A stretch of 10,497 nucleotides of DNA, taken from assembly GCA_026770615.1 (NCBI GenBank), contig MU631479.1, positions 35,938 to 46,434 of the forward strand, given 5' to 3'. Positions within the stretch are counted from its first letter, which is position 1. Every line of letters begins with the position of its first letter. The position numbers were made by a program, and so were the translations under genes. This document shows, piece after piece, positions 1-5,566 of the stretch. The notes under the pieces are model-generated. The model was given only the letters and a program-made list of their open reading frames with translations, was not told the origin of the DNA and did not search any database. This stretch comes from Pavlovales sp. CCMP2436. Lineage: Eukaryota > Haptophyta > Pavlovophyceae > Pavlovales.

Positions 1-570
1 GGCCGCTCGCCGCTGTGCGTGCGCTTGTGCACCGTGAGGGTGCCCGTATTAGTGGCTCTGTAGCTGCAGCCGGGCTCGTCGCACGCGTACGGCCGCTCGC
101 CGCTGTGCGTGCGCTTGTGCGTCGTGAGGCGGCTCGCCTGAGCGGCCCGGTACTCGCATCCGGACTCGTCGCACGCGAACGGCCGCTCGCCGCTGTGCGT
201 GCGCTTGTGCCTCGTGAGGTCGCTCGCCTTAGCGGCCCAGTACTCGCACCCAGGCTCGTCGTACGCGTACGGTCGCTCGCCGCTGTGCGTGCGCTTGTGC
301 GCCGTGAGGTGGCCCGCCTCAGCGGCCCGGTACTCGCACCCGGGCTCGTCGCACGCGAAGGGCCGCTCGCCGCTGTGCGTGCGCTTGTGCCTCGTGAGGT
401 CGCTTGCCTTGGCGGCCCGGTACTCACACCCCGGCTCGTCACACGGGAATGGCCGCTCGCCGCTGTGCGTGCGCTTGTGCGCCGTGAGGTGGCCCGCCTC
501 AGCGGCCCGGTACTCGCACCCGGGCTCGTCGCACGCGTACGGCCGTTCGCCGCTGCGCGTGCGCTTGTGC
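1..570. repeat. 90-bp tandem repeat encoding zinc fingers
   Basis: The 30-nt block encoding HKRTHSGERP on the minus strand recurs at 1, 91, 181, 271, 361, 451 and 541, an exact 90-bp period. Units at 271-360 and 451-540 differ at only three positions. Units alternate between helix types EAGHLTA and KASDLTR, so the true duplication unit in the middle of the array is two fingers (180 bp). Confidence 0.95.
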
Positions 571-751
571 CGCTTGAGGTGGCCCGCAGTAGTCGAGTCG
601 TCGCACGCTCGTTACTGTGCGTGCGCTTGTGCCGCCTGAGCGTGCTTATTTGGCCCGTGCGGTAGTCGCAGCCCGGTGCGTCGCACAGGTACACCGCCTC
701 ATTTGACCGCTTGTCTTCCTCCCTCACGTTGGATGGAGGAAAGGAGGCCAT
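1..751 (-). CDS. C2H2 zinc-finger array protein, 5' part, frameshifted, runs off left edge
   Basis: Read on the minus strand, an ATG at 751-749 (A at -3, G at +4, in-frame TAA 9 nt upstream) opens a short leader starting MASFPPSNVREEDKRS. It leads into finger 1, CDAPGCDYRTGQISTLRRHK. Seven further finger units follow to the window edge. Most are C-X4-C-X12-H-X3-H with the linker HSGERP, of the CDEPGCEYRA type. Fingers of this class normally bind DNA in tandem, so a nuclear DNA-binding role is inferred. Odd points: finger 2 lacks 28 nt relative to its neighbours, which moves the rest of the array out of the ATG frame, and the array frame carries a TAA at about 614-612 just before finger 2. Finger 6 has Tyr in place of its first Cys. 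The gene is therefore a pseudogene, carries a sequencing error, or is spliced in a way I cannot see. The finger assignment is very secure; functionality is not. Confidence 0.85.
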   Translation of the reverse strand, partial: MASFPPSNVREEDKRSNEAVYLCDAPGCDYRTGQISTLRRHKRTHSNERATTRLLRATSSGTSARAAANGRTRATSPGASTGPLRRATSRRTSARTAASGHSRVTSRGVSTGPPRQATSRGTSARTAASGPSRATSPGASTGPLRRATSRRTSARTAASDRTRTTSLGASTGPLRRATSRGTSARTAASGRSRATSPDASTGPLRRAASRRTSARTAASGRTRATSPAAATEPLIRAPSRCTSARTAASG

Positions 752-793
752 CCTGCGTTAATCAGGGGGTGGGCTGCTCGAACCCTCTCCGAC

Positions 794-843
794 CGGTGGC
801 AAGCGCACTCGTCCTTGCGCAAGGACGAGTGCGCTTGCCACCG
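794..843. repeat. Perfect 50-bp palindrome, no spacer
   Basis: All 25 base pairs across the centre between 818 and 819 are complementary. The right arm begins GCAAGGACGAGTGCGCTTGC and ends at 843, and the left arm is its exact reverse complement. It lies 43 bp upstream of the zinc-finger ATG on the minus strand. The right arm continues into a plus-strand coding-like stretch, so the left arm looks like an inverted copy of that stretch's first 25 nt. Confidence 0.95.
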
Positions 844-1218
844 CCACGAGCTCGCGCACTGGAGGCAGTGTGCCTTTTCCGTGCGGGGTCCCGGCAGAAT
901 GACCCAGGCATGCATTAACCGCCTCATGTCGGCCTGGGACACCCTCGACCGTAAGGCCCGCTCGTCGAAGAAAATCAAAACAACCTCGCTCGTCGACGCG
1001 GTGCTGGGCGCGCGTGACGCTTTGAACAAGCACACTGCTCGCACAGCCTCGACCACGAGTCGACGGGACGCCCCGCGGAGCAGCGAGCATCCGACGTCGC
1101 GCGCGGCATCCGCGCCGCGGTCGATAAGGCGTACGTATGGGAGGGGAGGGGGGGTGAGCGCACGTTACTGGTCGCGTTGAAAACGAGAAAAAACACACAC
1201 ATATATATATATTTATGA
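819..1218 (+). pseudogene. Truncated, frameshifted coding fragment of unknown protein
   Basis: From the palindrome centre rightwards, the plus strand reads as GC3-rich coding sequence. It passes through KDECACHRHELAHWRQCAF and MTQACINRLMSAWDTLDRKA to VDAVLGARDALNK at about 1030. Coding character then moves by one base into another frame, SLDHESTGRPAEQRASDVAR followed by GIRAAVDKAYVWEG (about 1045-1145). That frame ends at a TGA inside Repeat I (1216-1218). I recognise no family. The Cys/His cluster near the start could bind metal, but this is speculative. No start codon or promoter is apparent, and the upstream part appears lost at the palindrome. A short intron near 1020-1050 instead of a frameshift cannot be excluded. 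The minus-strand frames over the same region are less convincing. Confidence 0.4.
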
Positions 1219-1289
1219 TAGGGATTCAAGCTGGCGTCTGACTGTTCTGAATGTTGTGTTGTTCTGAGCGCTGCGTCGCCCATTGCCTG

Positions 1290-1290
<1 letters not shown>
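1205..1290 (+). repeat. Dispersed Repeat I, copy A
   Basis: The core GGGATTCAAGCTGGCGTCTG (1221-1240) continues through ACTGTTCTGAA to GAGCGCTGCGTCG at about 1278. Closely related copies occur at 7546-7610 (same strand) and 10131-10210 (opposite strand). All three are preceded, in the core's own orientation, by TA-rich DNA, often ending TATTTATGATA. It contains no convincing ORF. It could be a short non-autonomous element or a piece of a longer interspersed repeat. Confidence 0.8.
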
Positions 1291-1371
<81 letters not shown>

Positions 1372-1450
1372 ATGTGCGTGTGTTTGTGTACATAAATGCG
1401 TGTATTGATGCACACACACACACACATACGTGTAGGCACACACACACACA
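1290..1450. repeat. Compound (TA)n-(TG)n-(CA)n microsatellite
   Basis: About 38 bp of alternating TA is followed directly by about 36 bp of alternating TG, then TA/TG-rich sequence and two CA runs (1409-1426, 1437-1450). All reading frames here are repeat-derived (YIYI, CVCV, HTHT) and are not treated as genes. Confidence 0.95.
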
Positions 1451-1748
1451 ACAAAGAGGGAATACTCGTAAATAACAATACGTCATGATCGGTAACATTT
1501 TACTATTGGTGCCAGTGCAAGGGTGTTAGGGCTGGCAACTCAGGCTTCCCTTTATTTCGACTGTGTTCACGAATTTCTGGAGGCAGTCGATGCCATTCCT
1601 TATAATTATAAGGACGTTTAATTTATGAACACTTGCGTTTTCAGATACGGCGGGCGGGTGATCAGACGGTGTAAGGTAGTGTAGTAGCCGGTGCCGTGTT
1701 TGGTGGATGCTCAGATGGGCGCTGGACTCGAGCTGCGCGATCCCGCAG
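1451..1748. other. Spacer and probable 3' flank of the minus-strand gene
   Basis: There is no gene here. On the minus strand, AATAAA lies at 1556-1551, about 195 nt past the stop codon at 1749, and ATTAAA at about 1623-1618. Either could be the polyadenylation signal. An 18-bp perfect palindrome, TCCTTATAATTATAAGGA, occupies 1597-1614. Confidence 0.4.
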
Positions 1749-3152
1749 TTAAGTTAAATCGATGGGCGCGTTGGAGGCCGAGCCGCTGGCGCCGCCGCTG
1801 AGCGGAACCTCGATCGCGCGCGGCGACTCGAGCTGGTAGTCGTCGGCCTCCGCGTTGTCCACCTGGTCGAGCCAACCCTCGTACACCGCTGTTGCCACCG
1901 CCGTGTTGGTGGCAGGGGAGTACTCCGGCGGTGCCCAGCGGCAGTTGGCGGTGGTGCCCGCGCGCGCGTTGCGGCGGCGGATCTGCTTCATGTGGCCCTC
2001 GATGAACGCCGTGTAAAGCTCGCCCGCGCCGGAGACGTGCTCGAGGTTGATCGGCCAGGTGACGTCGACTCCGGTGTCGGTGCTCGATGCGTTGACTGCA
2101 CGGCGGGGGGGCGGGGGGAGCGGAGAGGTAGGGAAGTCTAGGCGGTGGTGCCCTCGAGGGCAGGTCCTGTGGGGGGGGGGACATGGGGTCGAGCGCGCAC
2201 CCGTGCCGATGCAGTCGATTTTCATGCCGGCGATCTCCGAGCCGGTGACGAGAACCTTCATGTACTGCGCGCCGGCGAAATCGAGCGGGTTGCCCTCCGT
2301 GTAGGCATACGATGCGAGCTCGGCGGCCGTGTGCGGCTGGTTCTGGAAGTTCGGAAACGCGCGGATTACCTTGTAGGCCTAATGAGGAAGGCAATGGGGA
2401 AAGGGGCGCGTCGACTGCGCGGCGCGGGCGAGGGGATGTGAGCGGCGAGCGAGGCGTACCGGCATGGTTTTGTCGATGCGAACGATGAAGAACCAATTGC
2501 AGTCGCCCCACATGCCGCTTTTGATCAGCTTACCAGCCCGCGCGAACGGCACCGTGATCACGCTTGACATGAAGCAGCTCGAGAACCAGCGGCCAGGGGC
2601 CGCGCACGGCCAGAGCTCGTGGTTCTTGCCCGCGCACTGGAACACGTCGAGCGAGAGCGCGCAAAAGTAGAAAGATTGGCGGTCGAGCAACGCCGCGGTG
2701 ACGCCTGGCGTCACGTTCGCGAAATTGGCCACAGGTCCGCCGCGACGGCGGAAGGGCGGTGGGTCGCCGTTCCGCGCCGCAGCCGCCGCGAGAACCGCAT
2801 CCGTCTCGTCGCCCTGCCGCGCCTCCTCCTCGAGGAACGCCACGAGCTTCTCGTTCACGACCTCTGCCCGCGCCGCCGTCGCCGCGCGCCGCTCCGCGCG
2901 CCGCGTCTCGTTGTACGCCTCGTACTCCGGACCGCGGTCGCGTGGGCGTGCCTTGGCGTGCTCCTCCAGCCGCCGGACGCGGCACGTCATCGGCGCCGCG
3001 TCCTCCAGCTTGTACGCACCGGTGTCTTTCTTGTACTTCTCCGAAGTCGTCGAGCACGACGCGCAGTGCTCAGCGGCCCGCGGCGCCGCACCACACCCGC
3101 CGGCACCCTTGCCCGCGCGGCATCTAGACCGCTTGCACCAAATCCCTGGCAT
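1749..3152 (-). CDS. Three-exon gene, 405-residue protein of unknown function
   Basis: The exons inferred are 3152-2460, 2378-2201 and 2095-1749. They total 1218 nt and join in one frame through two GT-AG introns to give 405 residues. The start chosen is the first ATG (MPGIWCKRSRC); the frame also continues a little upstream of it. Residues 6-57 hold six cysteines (6, 11, 20, 30, 33, 57), suggesting a small metal-binding region. About residues 60-115 are charged, Arg/Glu/Ala-rich and probably helical. The middle contains an aromatic stretch, KSGMWGDCNWFFIVRIDKTM, across the end of exon 1. The C-terminal half (AYKVIRAFPNFQNQPHTAAE, then VTWPINLEHVSGAGELYTAF) looks globular, and the last 40 residues look disordered. 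There is no signal peptide or clear membrane helix. I do not recognise the family. High GC3 in all exons and the clean frame across both introns support a real gene. Confidence 0.75.
2096..2200 (-). other. Intron 2 of the unknown three-exon gene
   Basis: The donor is ACGG|GTGCGC and the acceptor CGTGCAG|TCAACG on the minus strand, 105 bp long and phase 1, with pyrimidine-rich tracts before the acceptor. Splicing joins DCIGT to VNASSTDTGVDVTW. The unspliced sequence also stays open but reads as low-complexity Pro/Arg-rich sequence, which argues that it is not coding. Confidence 0.65.
2379..2459 (-). other. Intron 1 of the unknown three-exon gene
   Basis: The donor is CCG|GTACGC and the acceptor CATTAG|GCC on the minus strand, 81 bp long and phase 0. 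Reading through gives a stop exactly at the acceptor TAG. Splicing joins KTMP to AYKVIRAFPN in a continuous GC3-rich frame. An earlier CAG in the intron would run into that stop, so the later acceptor is preferred. Confidence 0.75.
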
Positions 3153-3246
3153 CCCACGCGCTTTGCGCTTCACGCGCGTTTCCGGCGCTGGAGGTATTGT
3201 TTCCCGCGCGCTTTGTTTTCCCCACGCCTTTCAATTTAGAACGCCG

Positions 3247-3275
3247 TTTTTATACAGTATGAACGTATATAAACG
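3247..3275 (-). promoter_or_regulatory. Possible TATA box for the three-exon gene
   Basis: On the minus strand, TATAAAA (3254-3248) lies about 96 nt upstream of the ATG at 3152, and a second TATATAAAC-like stretch lies at about 3266-3275. This rests on position and composition only. Confidence 0.25.
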
Positions 3276-3346
3276 TATCAAATTAGAGTGCAGAGGCCAA
3301 GACATATGTGGCTGGTTCACGGATTTTCTTTGGCAATAATAATATT

Positions 3347-3425
3347 GGCTCGGCAGTGTGCGGTATGAGACCCCTACAGACGAGATCGCGCAGACTTTGA
3401 CAGCGAGGAGAGGTTGTGTGACGGA
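3347..3425 (+). repeat. Dispersed Repeat II, copy A
   Basis: Starting at TGGCTCGGCAGTGTGCG, this stretch aligns along most of its length with 10275-10360. Shared blocks are GGCTC.GCAGTGTGCG, GAGAC, AGATCG.GCAGA..TTGACAG and GAG.GAGA. Both copies are preceded by AT-rich DNA. It has no ORF of note and its identity is unknown. Confidence 0.65.
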
Positions 3426-3550
3426 TGATTATCTATTAGTATCACAAGTCAGAAAAGCCAAATAGTGGACGGTGGGGAGATGGGTGTGGCCTGCAAGCCA
3501 GTCGTGATCCAAATCGGGATTTTACTTCTTATAAACTGATCGTGCTATTT

Positions 3551-3710
3551 ATCACATTATGTTGCACGTATCGCACATATCTCACATTTGTCACATGTAT
3601 CACATTTACCACGATTATCACAGTTACCACATTTATCACAGTATCACATAATGGCACATATTGTACATGTGACACATGCATCACATCACATGTGATAAAT
3701 ATAGCCCATG
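3551..3710. repeat. Degenerate 9-bp tandem repeat (WTCACATTT-like)
   Basis: Successive units such as TCACATTTG, TCACATGTA, TCACATTTA, CCACGATTA, TCACAGTTA and CCACATTTA follow a near 9-bp period. The reading frame across them is repeat-derived and not treated as a gene. Confidence 0.75.
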
Positions 3711-3727
3711 TCTTACCTTTGTCACGT

Positions 3728-3830
3728 ATTTGCTATTTGCTATTTGTTGTTATTATTTGTTATTTGTTATTTGTTGCTATTATTTATTGCTGATTATTTA
3801 TGGCTTCTTGTTTCTTGTTGTAGTTTATCG
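3728..3830. repeat. T-rich low-complexity tract (TATTTGT-like)
   Basis: Repeated TATTTGC, TATTTGT and TATTATT words run up to the start of the glycosyltransferase-like reading frame. No gene signal is seen. Confidence 0.6.
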
Positions 3831-3873
3831 ATTTAACTTTATCGACAAGGAGCGCTTCTGCATAGAGCGTTAA

Positions 3874-5016
3874 TTTATTGCGCTCCACGCGCTCGAGTCG
3901 CTGCACTGGACGACTGGCGTCATCGTGCTCGCGGACACGGACGTGGTCTTCCTCTCAGATGTGCATTCCCTGCTGACTCAAAACCGGATGGTGGAAAAGT
4001 TACGGAGGGAGCGCGCACACGTGGTCATCAGCGTGCTCGATGCATTGACGATAGCGACGACAAGCGCGCTCCGTGTATTTGCAAACTACATCCTTCAGGT
4101 GTATTCACTGCCAGACGACGAGCTACTGGCTTATTTGAGGCGTTGGGGGAGGCCCCCAGCCACCTGCCAGGCGCCCGGAACCTCTGACTGCTATAACGTG
4201 CACCCTCCCTTGGTTTACGACCTCGCCGGCGTACGGCAGTTCAGCCATTTCTCGGACATGGCCCTGCTCGAGGCGTTCAGCGGCTATGGCTTCGGTCACC
4301 CCCGATCAGTCCGCAAGTGGAGGACGACCATCCTAGCACTGTGCGCCTCCATTAATGAAGACAGAACTTGCACTAGGCTTGCTGAATTCGTCACGGCGGA
4401 GCAGGGCGTTCTGGGCGGGCCGGCAGCTGCTCCAAGGAGGCGCCACGTGCAGACGGCAAGGGGGGTACGTCCATGGGGCTGCCTTAATCTCCAGAACTTC
4501 TGCGCGCAACACGCAAAGAAGGCCTGCTCCAGTGCCTTGCCCGGGGCGCCCGCTGCCGACCACTTTCCCCCGCCGTTCCGTGTGTGCAAGAGCAAGAAGA
4601 CAGGCAGACTCCAGCTCTTCACTGACGCCACCCCTCGCAGCACGTTCTGTTGGGTGCACATGCAGGGCTCGCGAGCAAAGCAGCACTTACCGCTTGCCGT
4701 CAATGTGTTCCGTGATCCACCACGATCGTGGACGGGGATCGCTGGACGGGGATCGGGGACGGGGGTCGGAGACGGGAATTTGGACGGGCTCAACATCACG
4801 CAGTGCACCTGACCCCACTGAACGGTTGCCGAAAGCTCCCTGCCACCATCGCGCCTATCTGCCTGGGTGAATGTGCAGATTCACGCAGCCGATGCACCAG
4901 ACTTTGCAGCTGTCAATCATGACTCTCGGCTCATTCAGCAGGACTTCCCGGACAGTCAGACGGCACGTCGCCAACAAGGTCACTTCTATTTATATTTAAA
5001 AAGAATATATGAATAA
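3874..5016 (+). CDS. Glycosyltransferase-like protein (DTD motif), 5' end missing, probable intron
   Basis: The frame is open from 3874, after TAA at 3871, and has no convincing ATG near its start. Early in it, GVIVLADTDVVFLSDV (DTD at 3934-3942) matches the hydrophobic strand plus DxD seen in nucleotide-diphospho-sugar transferases of the PF03407 type, where the acidic pair coordinates the metal and nucleotide sugar. Later, CYNVHPPLVYDLAGVRQFSH, FSDMALLEAFSGYGFG and STFCWVHMQGSRAKQ also look like ordered coding sequence. The uninterrupted frame stops at 4812 after a GGGGATCG repeat. An intron from 4705 (AAT|GTGTTC) to 4878 (GTGCAG|ATT) would remove that repeat and two stops. It would join in the same frame a tail, IHAADAPDFAAVNHDSRLIQ, ending at 5014-5016, and AATAAA overlaps this at 5012-5017. 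The family call is moderate, the intron an inference. The gene probably lacks its 5' exons or is a pseudogene; a Golgi role would be the usual expectation. Confidence 0.45.
4728..4788. repeat. Degenerate ~13-bp tandem repeat (GGACGGGGATCG)
   Basis: Five units run head to tail: TGGACGGGGATCG twice, then variants GGGACGGGGGTCG, GAGACGGGAATT and TGGACGGG. It lies inside the intron proposed for the glycosyltransferase-like gene. Confidence 0.8.
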
Positions 5017-5048
5017 AATATTATTTATTACTGCATGTAATTTATTGA

Positions 5049-5243
5049 CTAGCGTCTGACTAATTTGGCGGCGGCGGGCTCGGCGGCGGCGGGCTTTTTG
5101 GCGGGTTCGTCGGAAGTTTTGGCGGAGGTGACGACAGTGGGCTCGGCAGCATGCTCAGCGGCAGGCTCGGCAGCGGGCTTGCGGCGTCGGGCTCGGCGGT
5201 GGCGGGCTCGGTGACGGGTTTGGCAGAGGTGTAATCGTAGCAT
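5049..5243 (-). pseudogene. Ala/Pro/Glu/Lys-rich protein tail, frameshifted
   Basis: On the minus strand, one frame gives TSAKPVTEPATAEPDAA (about 5228-5178). One base over, another gives KPAAEPAAEHAAEPTVV and TSAKTSDEPAKKPAAAEP, ending in TAG at 5051-5049. The two pieces resemble each other (TSAK..EPA..), so they look like repeats of one disordered tail separated by a single-base slip at about 5178. AATAAA lies three bases past the stop. Such tails occur in linker-histone-like and many other proteins; no function can be assigned. The low complexity makes coding status uncertain. Confidence 0.3.
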
Positions 5244-5360
5244 GTTTTATATATTTTGATAGGGCATCATGGTACATGTTATCGCGCAACGACCTGCAAC
5301 CCGATCGCCACCTCGAGCAGCATGCTACGCAGCTCCGGCTGGAGAGTGGCGATACCCTGT

Positions 5361-5481
5361 CTTGCATGCAATATCAAGGAATCTGCCGATTAATATATTG
5401 AGTGCATGCAAACTGGCGGGTAAAATATGAGTGCATGCAAACCGGAAATTTTGCTCCGGCAAATATTGAGTGCATGGCAAA
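5361..5481. promoter_or_regulatory. Cluster of TGCATGCA-type repeats upstream of the AMPK beta gene
   Basis: TGCATGCA occurs at 5363-5370, 5403-5410 and 5432-5439, with a near copy TGCATGGCA at 5471-5479. The last three share a longer context, roughly ATATTGAGTGCATGCAAAC. The inverted repeat CCGGA-N8-TCCGG (5442-5459) lies between the last two. The cluster is 88-206 bp before the ATG at 5567, a sensible place for binding sites. GCATGC-type motifs are bound by B3 and AP2-family factors in other eukaryotes; which factor would act here is unknown. Confidence 0.5.
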
Positions 5482-5566
5482 TATAACTCACGAACGGTTA
5501 AAAGAAAGCCACGTGATTTGCGCTTAGTCAACATATTCTGCGCGATATTTGTGGTACCCGCCGAGC

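Noticed and set aside
1..570. Regularly spaced repeats that could suggest a CRISPR array
   Set aside because: The 60-nt segments between the conserved blocks are themselves homologous and encode zinc fingers; no unrelated spacers are present.
15..665. Plus-strand open frame of 216 codons (VRALVRREVARLSGPVLAP-type repeats)
   Set aside because: It is the complement of the zinc-finger array; the minus strand gives textbook C2H2 fingers, so the plus frame is a shadow.
1213..1498. Small frames rich in HTHT, YIYI and CVCV
   Set aside because: Products of TA/TG/CA microsatellites and Repeat I, not proteins.
2619..3339. Two long plus-strand frames opposite the three-exon gene
   Set aside because: They are Arg/Ser/Pro-rich with poor third-position bias, while the minus-strand exons join cleanly through introns.
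3542..3873. Plus-strand frames with TFVTCITFT-type or hydrophobic Ile/Leu/Phe/Cys runs, which might look like membrane proteins
   Set aside because: They are translations of the degenerate 9-bp and T-rich repeats with no coding bias.
4296..4808. Minus-strand open frame of 170 codons opposite the glycosyltransferase-like gene
   Set aside because: No recognisable motif; the plus strand has the DTD motif and better codon bias.
4949..5060. Short words GGACAGTCAGACG (4952) and AGTCAGACGC (minus strand, near 5055) as further Repeat I copies
   Set aside because: Only 10-13 bp match and the flanks do not extend the alignment.
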